DNA of 64,000 nucleotides, taken from assembly GCA_036346205.1 (NCBI GenBank), contig JARFJB010000896.1, positions 504,001-568,000 on the forward strand. The letters run 5' to 3'. The stretch is from Vesta saturnalis (lineage: Eukaryota > Arthropoda > Insecta > Coleoptera > Lampyridae). The translations under genes were made by a program, and so were the position numbers. The first letter of the stretch is position 1, and the number at the start of each line of letters is the position of its first letter. The notes beneath the pieces were generated by a model. That model did no database searches and was not told where the DNA came from. It was given only the letters and a program-made list of their open reading frames with translations. Positions 43,513 through 56,404 of this stretch are shown here, piece by piece.

Positions 43513-45922
43513 TTAACCCCTTCACAACCAGTACTCCACATATGGATATTTTGAATATGCTTTCTGGGTACCATAATATCCACATATGGATATCAGTCTT
43601 TATGAAACATATTAACCAGCAGAAAGTTGGTATGAAGGGCGGCAATTAATGTTACCGACTGGTATGGCACACAAGCCACCCCCACCATTTTTTTTCAACA
43701 TCCAAAATAAATCGGTAGGAATATTTTTACGATTAGTATTGTTTTAACCACACTTGTATGCGGTTGTATAAACCTCTAAATTACGTTTTGGTGGGAAAGT
43801 CAGTTTTGCCATATTTTTGCGTTTTTTCCGATAGAGAACTGTTTTATTTTAAAAAATAAGTATGAGTGATCAAGATTTTTCTGATAGTGATGATCCAGAC
43901 TACGAGTTGAGTGATAATTCAGCAATTAGTGACTCTGATGAAACATATTCAGAAACTGATGACGACGAAGTTGGTGAGAACTTGATCATGGACGATTGGC
44001 AAATTTTAAATGACCATTTTTCTGATCAAGTTCCTAGACCACCGGTGAATTTTTCTCCTGAATACGATTTTCATCCGGCCATTGATTTGGAAGAATGCAA
44101 AGACCCAGTCAATTGTTTTGAGTGTTTTGTTAGTCCAAATATCGTTACCAAATTATGTGAATGGACGAACAGAAGAGCAGAAATGTACTTTGATCAAAAT
44201 ACAGGTACCGTAAAAGTTTATGGTCTTCAATGGAAGAAACTTGAAAAAGAAGCGATGTATACTTTCATTGCACTTAATTTTTTAACTGGATTAGTAAAGT
44301 GACCTCGTATAACAGATTACTGGAGTAATAACATTTTGTGTACCGGACCAAAAGTTTTTAATAAGTCTATCATGAGTCGAGACAGATACCTTTCTATACT
44401 CAAGTTTATTCGGTTTTCTCCACCTGAAGCAGCAAAAAAATGCTCCATTGAGCACACTTGGAATATGTATGGCTATGCTTAGAGATAACTGCATGACGTT
44501 AGTTGACCCGCGACCGGTGTTTGCAATCGACGAACATTTGATGCTTTACAAAGGCAGATTGCACTTTTGCCAATACATAAAGTCAAAAAGAAATAGGCTT
44601 GGCATAAAACTTTTGCTATGAGCCCAAGCTCCCCACACTTGCGAGGTTATACTTGGAACTTCTGTTTATACATTGGAAAAGACAATTTCGATGTATCTCA
44701 TATTCCAGGCACCGAAAACCTTTCGGTTTCTGAAAGAATTGTCGCGCATTTAGCCCAAAATGTACTGAACAGCGGCAGAGAAGTTATTTTGGATAATTGG
44801 TATACTTCTGTGCGCCTTTCACAATTTTTACTGACTCAAAGAACTTATTTGACTGGAACTATAAGAAGTAATCGTGGAGTTCCCGCTGAGTTAACTAGAA
44901 TTCCATTAGAAACGAATCAATCATGTTTTGTACGGAAAGACATGCAACTACTTGTTAGGTACAAAGACAAGAAGGATGTATACTTGTTGACAAGTAAGCA
45001 TACTGCAGGGTTTTGTGAAAAATCTCGTTACATGGTGGGAGGGAAATTAGTTTATTTTAAAAAACCTGCTCACATCGAATTTTATAATCAAAATATGGGC
45101 TCCGTTGACGCCATCGATCAAGATTTGGAACCTTACAATTCTCTACGCAAAAGTTATACGTGGTTTACAAAAGTGGGCTTTCAACTAATGCTTCAGATGC
45201 TTCTAAATTCGAAGGTTGTATACTGTAACGCTAAAGACAATTTGCATATTTCAATGTATGACTACATAAAACTTTCATGCAACAGTATTTTGCATAAATA
45301 CAGTGAAGGATATCGCAACATGACGGATGCTCGTTCAGGTGAGAATCGACCTTCCACTTCAAAGCAAACACAAAAAGGACATGTTATGGTCAACTTGCCA
45401 AAGGAAGAAGGAAAAAAGCGGGCATTACGAAAAATTTGCGTTATTTGCCGAAAACATGGCCAAAGAAAACTGACAAGAAACATTTGCATTGAGTGTCCAA
45501 ATAAACCAGGGCTACGTTGTACAGTACACTTCCAAGAATACCACAAATAAACATTATTTATGCTCCTTATCAATGTTACTTTCCATTTGTATTTTTTTAT
45601 ATTAAAAAGTGTTAATAAATAACTCACCGTCAAAAATATATCTTTTAATTATTTTTACATGAATATCCAAATGTGGATAATATGGTATTGTACTATTATC
45701 CACATGTGGATATTATGGTATTGCACTTTTATCCAAATGGTGGATATACTGGTATAACCCTAAAATATCAATCACTGCCGCCATTTTGTTTTTGATTTTA
45801 AATAAAAAAATCAACTTTGGTTCAAGAAGTAATGCCATAATATAACTATAATATACATTAAAAAAAAAGTTGTCTGGTATGTGAAGGTGTTTTTTTAATC
45901 CACCTGGATGTGAAGGGGTTAA
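43513..45922 (+). mobile_element. piggyBac-type DNA transposon with TTAA target sites
   Basis: Element 43517-45918 lies between TTAA at 43513-43516 and TTAA at 45919-45922. TIRs: CCCCTTCACAACCAG on the left and, inward from the right, CCCCTTCACATCCAGG. Just inside both ends are repeats of the palindrome-like phrase ATATCCACATATGGATAT and variants. The interior encodes a broken piggyBac transposase. Confidence 0.95.
43862..45550 (+). pseudogene. piggyBac transposase (DDE_Tnp_1_7), broken
   Basis: MSDQDFSDSDDPDYELSDNS: acidic N-terminus as usual. ECKDPVNCFECFVSPNIVTK follows. A stop at 44300, then PRITDYWSNNILCTGPKVFN and MSRDRYLSILKFIRFSPPEA. Stops near 44480, then FAIDEHLMLYKGRL (first catalytic Asp), a frameshift near 44615, GREVILDNWYTSVRLSQFLL (second Asp), NMGSVDAIDQDLEPYNSLRK (third Asp), and a C-terminal Cys-rich domain CVICRKHGQRKLTRNICIEC. 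All three Asp are present, but one stop and two frame disruptions inactivate the gene. Confidence 0.9.
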
Positions 45923-46019
45923 TATTGGTTCTCCGATTTTCTCAACTCGGTAAGAGCTGCCAGTCACCCTTTCCTTACCCTTAATCCATCCTTATCCTAT
46001 TTTTCCTGTTGCTCTCACT

Positions 46020-48168
46020 GTATTCCTATTGGATTGAAAATTGGATGTCCGGGAGGGCAAGGTCCAAGCGATCTCGGTCACCGAAAGTACTAACTTTCTG
46101 ATCCAATATTGTATTATCTACGGTATAAGGTTTAATCTTAATGCTCTTCACCAACATCTTAAACAACTACAATCTGACTTTTCTTTTCTATCTGAAACAC
46201 AAGTCTCCTCTGAAAACTCCGATTTGCCTTAATTGCAAATTTCTGTCTAACTTTCGGTACAATGGAGGAGTGTGTCTCTCAAAGACAACATGGCTTGCAA
46301 GAGGATTTGTTCTTTGCAGAATAAAAAATTTGACGTCATCTGTTTCAAACATTATGGTTTTAAATTTTTAAAATTCTACTGTTGCATTTATAGGTTGACT
46401 ATTGCTGTCTCAGTTTCCATCCTGCAATATCTTAATTTTAGGAGACTTCAATCTTCATAACTGTAATTGGCTTAAATTTTCATCTACTACTAACCCTGCT
46501 GGTTATAGTGCAAAAACATTGCTCTTCCAGTATCTGATGTCATCCTCATGGGCATGGAGTTATACATCCCCAAAAGAACAAAATCGTATAGGTCATTCTG
46601 GTTCCCAACTCTGCTGCAGTAGTGCTTGTGCTGATGTAATAGCTTTGAAAAATAAATCTTATACCAAATAGAAATCTAAAACATACTGCAAAAGTGTTAT
46701 CACTAAAACTAAAAAGTTGTTTGAACAACGAAAATGCAGTGAAATAGCTACATCTCCTTTGGATAGTCGTAAATTTTCAGTTCCCCTCATGTCATCTGTA
46801 GTTACTCAACCTGAAAGCAAAGTCAACCTTTTTGTAGATTTATTTGCATCAAAGTCGTGTCTTAATGATTCTGGAAAGATGTGCCCTTAGTCTGCTCTTC
46901 TTGGCATGCTATGAAACCAATTAATTTTCGATACAAGCTGTTAGAATGGATCATCAGTTGGCACGATACCAACAAGGAGACTGACTCAGACGGTATCCCA
47001 GCTATTGTCTTGAGGAACTGCTCTCCCTAACTAGTGCCAGCGCTATCTAAGCTCCTTTCGATCTCTATGTCTTTTGGGAAATTTCATTGTTCATTGAAGT
47101 TAGCAAATGTTCAACCTATTCTCAAAAAAGACGGCAAGAGCGATCCCTCTAACAACCGACTAATTGCCAATTGCCTCTTTCCTTCAATCTAACGAACTCC
47201 TTAGTAATCATCAATGTGGTTTTAGGTAGAGTCGTTCAACAGGTGGTCTTCATTCATATGTGACCTAAGTTTTGAACAATACATTATAACAATCCAGTGA
47301 AACAGCTGTAGTCGTTTTAGATAACTTAAAGGCATTTGACCAAGTTTGGCCAACCCAAACTCACCTCGCATGGGTTAACCGATAGGTTCATCAATTATGG
47401 TTGATAAAAGTCGAATACCTATTACAAGGATCAGTTTATAGCTACTTTTGCTGCTATTCATAAATGATCCAATTTCTTCAACGACTATTCGATCTATTGC
47501 TTTGCTGAGGACAACACTCTTCATTGTGGTTCATCTCAGTCTACTCAAAATAGTAATTGGACTAATCACAAATGAGGACATTATGATTGAAATTAAGTAA
47601 TTAAATGTAATGTTTACAGAACTCAGTGTTGCCAAAAAGCTCCATCATTTTTGATTCTAAGTATGAACGTCCAAATTCGACCTTATCTAGAATATAATTC
47701 TCACCCCTGGGTTGGTGCTCCCTAATACGCCCCTGATATCCTTGATCGTATTCAAAGAGCGATTATTCTTATACTTGACCTACCTTTAACTTCTGGCATA
47801 CAGTGCCTTGAGCGTTTTAGTTCTTTATTTGTTCTATCGGTATTATAATGGCTATTGTGCTGCTGAATGACATTCTTTGGTAACATCCCGGGCCACATTT
47901 GCTGGGAATACTCAGTTTGCTCATTACGTCATCACTAGGCAGTACAAATTTCCACTTGTCGGATAACACCGATGCAATCCACATTCTTGTGCAAGGCTTC
48001 TAGACTGTGGATCTTCCTAGTTCCTGTTTTTCTCTCACTTATGATATGAAAAACCTCTTGGCAATTAAATAACCCGCTATCGATTCTCCTAAGTGTTCCT
48101 GATTGCTTTACCACGTTAAGCTATATTTTTGCTGTTCAGGGCCTCTTTTATTTAATAAAAACCAAATG
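46020..48168 (+). mobile_element. Old jockey-type LINE copy (endonuclease, RT, 3' end)
   Basis: Oldest of three related copies in the window. Endonuclease pieces YGIRFNLNALHQHLKQLQSD, FLSETQVSSENSDL and SQFPSCNILILGDFNLHNCN. A large gap, then RT pieces near 47095-47600 matching the younger copies (LANVQPILKKDGKSDPSNN, KAFDQVW), and the C-terminal region ending with CCTAAGTGTTCCTGATTGC. Many indels and stops. It shows the family's 5' half, absent from the two young copies. Confidence 0.82.
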
Positions 48169-48194
48169 GCCCAAAAACTAGGTAACATCTATAG

Positions 48195-49760
48195 CAGGGA
48201 TCGGTAAGTATTTTCAAGCGGGGTTCAAATACGTTTGAAAAATTTTCTCGAGGTCCAAAAAAACACACATTTTTACTGGTTTTTAATTTTGAATTTTAGT
48301 CTTAAAATGATATACATTACAATATTACTAATTAATTTGTTCTAAAAAACTAATGCGAGAAATTTCACTTATGGTCTTGAGGAAGTTTTTTTAAGTTTGG
48401 GTCACGCAGGGAACAACTTATGCGAAGAGTGTCTTCAAAGTGGGCGTCCGTTAACCTAGAACGATGTTTGTCCTTCATAAAATTCTCTTTTGAGAATGAT
48501 GTTTCACATACATGTGTCGATACAAACATAGCTAGCTTTTTTTTGCAATTTTCATACTTTTCTGAAACACGTTTAGCCCAACATTGTTCAGTGGATGCAG
48601 TTTTATACATTTGAAGGGAGATATCCTCTTGTAAGTCAATTATCTCCATTTGAAGTAAAGTATTTGAAAGACTGAACAACTTCGCTACCACATCAGTCCA
48701 GTCTGTCGCTGCAGAGACTTACTTCATAAGGCGGTTTTAAAAAATGCGACAACTTGCTTACCTCTACCAATTCTTGGAATCTTGCTTCAAACTCTTTTCG
48801 AAGATTTGACATGACACTTAAAAATGCTGCAACGCCTATTTCAGAATTCATCTTTTTACATTCAGAAATTGTTAGAAAATGAATAAATTCTTGATTTGAA
48901 AATGTCTTTTGCAAAGATATTCAGCTTTCGACGAAAAGCATACACACTTTCTATCAGGTCACTCATTAATTTCCCATTTCCTTGTAACTCGGTGTTGAGC
49001 AAATTTAAATATTTCATAATGTCTTTCAGGAAAGCCACAGCTGGCGTATTACGCTCGTTTGCTAAGAAATGCAAGTACTTCTTTGCTTTTTGCGTGTCCA
49101 GGTTGTCTAAGAAGGAGGTTACTTAGCCTTTCATTTGCCAGAAGAGTTCAATCATTTGGCCTTTACTTACGAGTTACTACTTACGAACATGTGTGTGTTG
49201 CACTAAATCAGTAAATCATAAGACAAAAACATTCAGATATAAACTCCTTGAATCATCTGTGCAGAACGAGGCCTCATAAGATTTCCATAAGAGCTGGTGA
49301 ATTATGAACTTTATCCCTGATTCACTTTACTAATCCACTTTCTTTGCCTATCATCCCTTGAGTCCCGTCGGTTGAAAGGGACACCATTTTATCATAACTA
49401 ATTGTTTGATTTTGTTATAAAATCATCAAAAGTCTTGGACAAACCTTCTCTTAGCTTTAAACTGCAATATGGCTAGTATTTCGTCCCACTACACTTTAAT
49501 TTCAACGTCAAAAATCTCACGAAAATAGACATTTGTTCATCATCAACAATGTCACATGCTATGGCATAGGGACCTTCTGCAGAAGCTCGAACAAACTCCT
49601 TCTCTTATCAACAGCCAAAATTCTGGTTTTTCATGCATGGCTTCTTGTCGACAGTGGAATACCTTGAATCGCGGCAAAAAGTACCATGGCGACTTTTAAC
49701 ATACATTATTTCACTACCTTATAAGCGTCCAGCACACACGCAATGCTGTTTCTGTACTTT
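48195..49760 (-). mobile_element. Charlie/SCAND3-like hAT remnant
   Basis: The left end, CAGGGATCGGTAAGTATTTT at 48195, matches the CAGGGNTCGGCAA-type ends of Charlie-like hATs. On the minus strand, pieces read MVSLSTDGTQGMIGKESGLV (near 49380), LANERLSNL, LLNTELQGNGKLMSDLIES, FRRKLNIF, LVEVSKLSHFLKPPYE, TSFSKENFMKDKHRSRLTDA and DPNLKKL, following the order of SCAND3/ZBED5-like transposases. Many frameshifts. The second TIR was not found. Confidence 0.78.
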
Positions 49761-50984
49761 TTCCTTGTTCGCTCATGGAGCGAACTAGGAAGGCCGTGCT
49801 TTTTTATATATTTTGGCATATATTTTATATATGGCTAAGGCTTATCATGACGATTTTTACTTCCAAGAGGAAAGTTTTTATGGAATTTCTGATGAGTTAT
49901 CTAATAGTGTTGCTTTAAATTGCTACTTTTAACAATAGCGATAGTTTTGTTGAATATGAGGCAAACAGGAACAACTGTAGGCCTATCCAGTAGCGTAAAA
50001 CAATATTGCTCGGTCTACTCAAACAGAAACTTTCTATTTTCACTGTCAATTTTGCGCTTTTCAGGATCCGTATTTATGCACATCACGTTATTAGCACACG
50101 ACAACAACAGCAGGATTCTCTACGACTGAACGTAACATACTGACAGCTAGCGTACTTAAGTGTGCAAGATTACCAATGATCACTAAATTCCACGTACACT
50201 CTTGAGAGTCGTCCGGTTCGTGATTTCGAGGAATTTTGTATTTAATTCTGTTAGCATTTGAAAGGAATTACCCCACAGACTTGAAAATCAGGCACGAGAA
50301 TTTTCTACAGATCTGATTTCAATAGCCACAATAATTTTTTTGGAGCTTGAGAAATTTCGTTTTTGGTAAAGCTCCGCAATGTTTTAATTTCCATTCCTTC
50401 AGCACATTTTCTACCCACATTTAAGTGACCTTAAATAGGCCATATCCAGGAACTGCAGAAAATGTGTCGCGTTAGAGGAAACAACACTATATCTTATGGT
50501 ATTGGCTTCGGATTCCAGGATGACAGTCACTGTTACATGACTATTTAAATTGTCCCTCAAACAGAACGTTTGGACAAGACATTGCGGAAGTAAGGCAGTG
50601 GAGTCAAACCAGCCCAATACTTCGGTTGTATCTAGTGCTTTCAGAATCATCTTCAGTGCACCCTTCATACGTATGATTTGCTTTGTATACCGCATATGGT
50701 GCTAGTATAGCTCGATCGTAACCAATAGCAAACATCGTACTACTTTCAGAACGTGTTTATACTTCTGGAAGTGTGCTTCAATTTTCTTTTCGTGACGACT
50801 TTAACCACTCATGGATCATCCCCAAAATTCGTCTCATTATAATTGACTACATTAGCGGATTGGGCGTCTTTTAGGTTTTAAAAATAGTACTCTATAATTT
50901 TTTAATTTAGTCGTGCCTCAGTACTTTCAATCTCGCCTCATTCCTTGTTTGTAATTTTACTTTGCATTGTTGGTTTCATTGTGA
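49761..50984. other. Stretch without recognised gene
   Basis: A 94-codon minus-strand frame at 50411-50695 shows no motif I know. May include the lost right end of the hAT. Confidence 0.4.
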
Positions 50985-52625
50985 TGTAGTGTCAATTTGA
51001 CTCCACTCTTCTTGGATATTGTTTAGCTCCGTTATTTCTCTGACTCTGCTATCAAGCTGCGCTTTCATTTCAACTAAAATGCCTTTATCTACTATTTTAT
51101 CAATATTATATTTTCTTAATGGGTTGTTTGCTTCTCTTACTTTCTTTGGCTTTTCTTGTTTTAATGACGTGATTACCAGAAAATTATCTAAGTCCCTGTG
51201 CGCTCCTGTATAACTTCTTACGTCTGTTACGTATCTTTGGTGTTTGTCCTCAATTAACACATGATCAATCTATTTTTTGGTTTCAGTGTTCGGTGACATA
51301 CACGTTGTTTGGTGTATTTCTTTGTGTTTGAAATTTTTGCTCATTATTTTTAATTTATTTTCCAGGACAAACTCTATTATAATTTTTCATTCGACAGAGT
51401 ATGTTTACTATTGCCTACCTACTTTGGCATTTAGGTCCCCTAATTTTATTTTAATCAGACTTGGGAATCTTATCTAATATTTTTTCTACCCCTTCATAGA
51501 ATTCACTCTTAGCAGTTACGTCCTTATCCTCCGTGGGGGCGTATATGTTCAGTAGAGTTACTTTTCTGTATCTCTCTCCCAGTCTAAGCCTACACAATCT
51601 GTCGTTCACTGCTTACTACGAATACCACTCCCAAATATTTATTCTCTCCTCCACTACTGAAAAGGGTGTAGTCTTCCACCTGTATAATTTGTTGTCCTTT
51701 TTACTTAGTCTCCTGTACTGCTAATACATCCATACCATACTTCCTCATTATCAGTCCCGAATTCTTTAGTGCCCCTTCGTTGTAAGTACCCCGCACATTC
51801 TACGATCCAATTTTCCTTACTCCTTCCCTACCTCTTTGTCTCTTTTTCTTCGTTTGCAATTTATATCCTCTTCCATAGCCTGTTTCCTTTTCGTTAATCT
51901 GTCCAGTGACCTTATCTTTTTTACTTATTTCTTTCTCCTCCATATCGTACAAATTATTTTCCTTATTTGGTCTTCGAATTTATTTTCTTCCGGAGACCTC
52001 TCTGCTACCGTTCTCTTGTACTTACAACTTTATCTCTCGGGATCCACATCTTGATTTTCTCGTTGCTCCTCATCTGGTTTAACTATTTTGTTAAGGATTT
52101 TTAGTCTGTTGTAGCTTAAACACGCTGTTTGTTCTTTTCTCTGGTTTCTTTCAACAACAGTATTAGTTCTCTTTTTTCCTTTTGCACCTTTTTCGAGTAG
52201 TCCTCGTCTATCCATATATCTGTTTCTTTCAAGTTTTTTGCTTTCTCAATATCTCTCTTCTTGTACTCTCCTTCATTAGCTTTACTAATGTTGGTCTTCC
52301 CACACCGGGCTTCCCTAATCTTCTTACTTCGTCTATCCCACTTTTATTATCTAGGGTTATTCCTATCTTTTCTATTATTCTGCACACTTATTCTTTCGTT
52401 TTTTCCTCTATCTCACTTACATCAACGTTGACACCTTTCATTACCAGATTTCTCCCTCTTATTTCTCTTTCCAACGCATCTATTTTCTCGTTTTGTTCTG
52501 CCACCTGGTTTGTCAGTATTACATTTTCTTCCTTCACCTGTTTTATTTCTTTTCCTAATCTGTCCAGTTTCTTGTTCATTCTACTCATACTGTTGTTTAT
52601 GGACTGGAACATCTCCTATACTCGT
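50985..52625 (-). mobile_element. RTE-like LINE 5' part: coiled coil and endonuclease
   Basis: Minus strand from 52612: MFQSINNSMSRMNKKLDRLG, VKEENVILTNQVAEQNEKID, ALEREIRGRNLVMKGVNV (a coiled coil as at the start of many LINE proteins). Next GIDEVRRLGKPGVGRPTLVK. Then the endonuclease pieces LRLGERYRKVTLLNIYAPTE and DKDVTAKSEFYEGVEKILDK, and IEDKHQRYVTDVRSYTGAHR with DLDNFLV (the final catalytic His is replaced). The APTE/DVRS.RG wording is that of RTE/CFDP2-like endonucleases. RT missing; several frameshifts. Confidence 0.75.
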
Positions 52626-52799
52626 TTCATGTCCATTTATGCACTGATTATGTTCTATTTTTACTTCTAACTGTATTAAATATAAATAATTCCTGTGTTA
52701 ATGCAATTACAATTGTTCATTAATTACAAAAAATTTGCATGTACAATATTTATTTTTTTAATGGTACCTATTCTCGTTACAAAACTTCTGTTGTTTATT

Positions 52800-54220
52800 T
52801 ACAATACAAAAAAAAAGGTGATAAGACCGATCCCTCAAATTACAGACCAATTGCCATCACTTCCATTTTGTCTAAAATCATGGAAAAAGCCATCAATCAG
52901 CAACTGCTCACGTTTCTTGAAACTAACAAACTCCTTATTGACCACCAATATGGGTTTAGGCAAAGTCGTTCAACAGGCGATCTTCTTTCATATGTGACCC
53001 AAGTTTGGAACAATACAGTAGAGCAGTCCGGTGAAACAGTTGTAGTCGCTTTAGATATCTCAAAGGCATTTGACCAAGTTTGGCATAAGTGTTTACTTGC
53101 CAAACTCACCTCGTTTGGGTTAAATGATGCGCTCATCAACTGGGTTTCTAGTTTCCTTGATGAAAGACGAATACGTGTCGTGGTTGATGGCTTTTTTTCA
53201 AAAGAAGTTAGCATTAACGCGGGCGTACCATAGGGATCCGTTATAGCGCCTACACTTTTTCTGCTGTACATAAACGACCTTATTTCTTCAACAACTAACC
53301 CCATCCATTCCTTTGCTGACGACAGCACTCTTCACTGTAGTTCATCTCAGTCTACTCATAGTGATAATCCACCTTCTATGTCAAATCAAGAAATTAAAGC
53401 TGAAATGGCAAATTCAATCAACAAAGACATTCAACGTATTCTCGAATGGAGAAGCAATAATCTAGTTAAATTTAATGCTAACAAAACTCAGTGTTGCCTT
53501 ATGTCCGCCAAAAAAGATCGATCATTTCCTGTTGTAAGTATGAATGGCTCAGGATATGACTGTATCTTCAAATCTCTCATGGGTTGACCATCTTCTGTCA
53601 GCTACCAAAACAGCTGCTCGTAAAATAGGCTTTTTGTACAGATCTAAGCAGTACTTTATCTCTCGACAACTCCTTTTGCTGTATAAGGCCCAAATTCGGC
53701 CTCATCTGGAATATAATTCTCACCTTTGGGTTAGTGCTCCCCAATACGCTCTCGATATCGTTGATCGTATTCAAAAGAGAGCGATTAGGCTTATAAATGA
53801 CCCGTCTTTAACTTCTCACATACAGTCCCTTGAGCATAGAAGGATGGTTTCAGTTCTTTCTTTGTGTTATCGTTATTACAACGGCTATTGTGCTGGTGAA
53901 TTACATTCTTTGATACCATCTCCGGCGATCTTTGCGAGAAACACTCGGTTCGCTCAATCACATCATCAGTATGCAGTACAAATCTCCACTTGTCGTACCA
54001 AACGGGCGCAATCCACATTTTTCTACACGGCTTCTAAACTCTGGAATGATCTCCCTAGTTCCTGTTTTCCTTTCACTTATGATATGAGAAAATTTAAGGT
54101 AGCTGTTCATAGGCGTCTATTGGCAATTCGTTATCCCTCTATCCATCCTCCTAAGTGTTCCTGAGTGCTTTAGCACGATAGGCCTTATTTAGCCTGTTCA
54201 GGTCCACAATCATAAAAAAA
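52800..54220 (+). mobile_element. Young 5'-truncated jockey-type LINE, copy A
   Basis: Starts within the RT domain after an A-rich run: KKGDKTDPSNYRPIAITSIL, HQYGFRQSRSTGDLLSYVTQ, VVVALDISKAFDQVWHKCLL, then VSINAGVP, a TAG at 53230 in place of the Gln of the PQG motif, IAPTLFLLYINDL, FADDSTLH (active site FADD) and HLLSATKTAARKIGFLYRSK. A deletion of about 35 bp near 53550 breaks the frame. C-terminal SKLWNDLPSSCFPFTYDMRK, stop, a 3' UTR and poly(A) at 54210-54220. Confidence 0.92.
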
Positions 54221-54499
54221 AAAATGGCTTATCTGATCGGGCCGACCCCTCGGAGTCTGATAAAGCTACGTACAAACTTCTTATTTATATTTGATTCCCG
54301 TTGGCGTTTAAATATTACTCAGTGAATCGAATTATATGTTTTCTTACCACTTTATGCCGTATGCTTACTTAATTATTATCCTCTCCTAATACACCTCGCT
54401 ACTCTTACACACTTCATGAAAATTGATATCCACTTCTTAACAATTTAACAAATTTATTCTGTGTTTAAATCGCTTAAAATTACTTAGCGTGATGTTGCC
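54221..54499. other. Short AT-rich spacer
   Basis: Lies between the LINE poly(A) and the Penelope-like fragment; nothing recognised. Confidence 0.4.
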
Positions 54500-55084
54500 G
54501 ATGCGATCGGTTCACACATCGACACTTACCGTCCTAAATAGGAACTATTGTTTTGTGGAAGGTTTTGAGAGGAGTTAGGTTGAACTTCGTAGTTGTTAGG
54601 TGCTGTTCTTATTCTTCTTATTAACGTTTTCCATATTGCTAGTATTCGCGATCCATCATCACGTTGGTTCATAGCCAGTGGTCTTTTTCGATCTCAATAT
54701 CCTCTCTTGTGATTTTTTTTTGTAAACTACACGCTGTTGCAAGTAGTTTTATCAGTATTGATGCAATGGCCTGTTTCTAAATGATGTGTCGCTAACGAGT
54801 TAGATGTCCTTCACTATTACGTTTTGCTTGATTATTTTAAGACATTCTCGGCAATTCTTCTTATTTTTTCTAAAGGATACCCATTTTGTTGTAGCATTAC
54901 GGTTAGTATGTTAATTTCTTCCTTTCTAGATTGATCGTCGGTTAAAAGTATAGATCTAACCATTAAAGACTCAATAACAGCATGTAGTTGAGAAGGATGT
55001 TGATATGAATGTGCATTAAGGTATCGATGAGTATGAGCCAGTTTTCTAAATAACGTGTAGCTGAATCTGTTTTCAATTTTGTAA

Positions 55085-55174
55085 GGTTATTTTGACGCAC
55101 CGTGTATGTGCAATATTTTGATAACGTAGGTAACGTGTTTTGAGTGCAACTGAAGTGAGTTTGCGTGCAGAGAA

Positions 55175-55235
<61 letters not shown>

Positions 55236-56087
55236 AATTTAAGTTGTGTAAATGATACGCCAATGGATTTTTAATGAAGCCTTAGTTATCGTATGAAGGA
55301 ATATTTGAATGTTAAAGAAGGATTTTCGCGTTGAAAGCGTTAAATTTGGTTGAGAAATAATGTTTTGAGTAAATTTTTATTGATATGGCACTGGTAAAAG
55401 AACTGGTCTTTTGCTACTGCGTACGGAGGAATGTGGACTAAAAGAAATGGATGTAGACGTGTGAGTGAGTGAGTTGTGGTATATTGATATTTTATTAATG
55501 TATAGTAAGGAATATGGATGCATATTTTTGTTAAACCGATTTCGTTTATTTTGTTTAGAATTTTCTAAATTGGGAACATTTATTTAGTTCCAAGTTTTAT
55601 AACAGTTAGAAATATGAATTTATAGATATACGAGGGACATTTTAAAAACTACATAAATTAACGTTCTATTTTTTTGGAGTTTGTATTTATACAGGGTGTG
55701 TTCAGTAAGTTTTAACAACCCGCGTATCACTAAATTTTCTGAGGTCCTGAGTCGATTTGTTTGGAAGTGTGTTTGACTTTGAGAAGTTAGTGTATGAATT
55801 TATTGAGTAGGCTGAAATCTTGTCTTCCACAACCAGATAGGATTAACTTACCATCTCGCCTAAGACGATTTATTTTAGCAAAATTTAAGATTGTGGTGGT
55901 ACCAAGACACATCTTTCCCGCACTGAGCTGTATAAGTTATGAATTTATGGTAAGTGTGAGGTGTTTGAGCTTGTTATTCAATCATTTTACTCCTTATCTC
56001 GACCCCGCCCATTTCCACTGTAGCTGGCTTGGCAACCCGCTTACTAATGTAAGCATACGCGACGCCTAGTGCGGATTGGACATGTAA
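55085..56087 (+). mobile_element. Penelope-like element family B, internally deleted, nested in family A
   Basis: Flanked by a target duplication CAATTTTGTAA (55074-55084) and CAATTTTTGTAA (56088-56099). Two segments match the family-B element at 15848-16840: around 55865-55995 (AAATTTAAGATTGTGGTGGT, GGTAAGTGTGAGGTGTTTGA) and the last ~110 bp (TTTACTCCTTATCTCGACCC, CACTGTAGCTGGCTTGGCAA, ending GGACATGTAA). Most of RT and all of GIY-YIG are gone. Contains a (TG)n run. Confidence 0.7.
55177..55232. repeat. (TG)n microsatellite
   Basis: About 28 uninterrupted TG units. Confidence 0.97.
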
Positions 56088-56404
56088 CAATTTTTGTAAT
56101 CAAAAGATCTAAAAGCGGTAAACGATTATCAGTTTCAATCTCCATAGTAAATTTAATATTAGGGTGGATGTTATTAAGATGCTGTAAGTGCTAAATCATA
56201 TGTTAGAAACTCTTTAGACTTTTTAAGTAAACTTAAAGACATTAAGCTAGATATAAGTGATATTTTAGTTAGCTTTGATGTTACCTCTTTGTTCACAAAA
56301 GTTCCAATTGAAGAAACCGTTTAATTCCTATAATTTAAGCATTCTGTTGGTCCACAACTTATAAAATTAATTGAACATTGCATGTATTCAACATACTTTA
56401 TATA

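Larger units (their letters stand above)
54500..56188 (-). mobile_element. Penelope-like element family A, minus copy, split by an insertion
   Basis: Minus strand: 56188-56100 encodes HPNIKFTMEIETDNRLP. Interrupted at 56087-55085 by a family-B element. It resumes at 55084 with SYTLFRKLAHTHRYLNAHSY, LHAVIESLMVRSILLTDDQS and NMLTVMLQQNGYPL (in broken frames). It then skips the GIY-YIG core and ends with a tail matching 58230-58450 of the plus copy (NYEVQPNSSQNLPQNN). The plus and minus copies meet head to head near 56188. Confidence 0.85.

Noticed and set aside
55794..56069. 91-codon plus-strand frame ending LDPAHFHCSWLGNPLTNVSI as a new gene
   Set aside because: The shared block with 15855-15965 is the tail of a Penelope family-B element; the first part is not conserved as protein.
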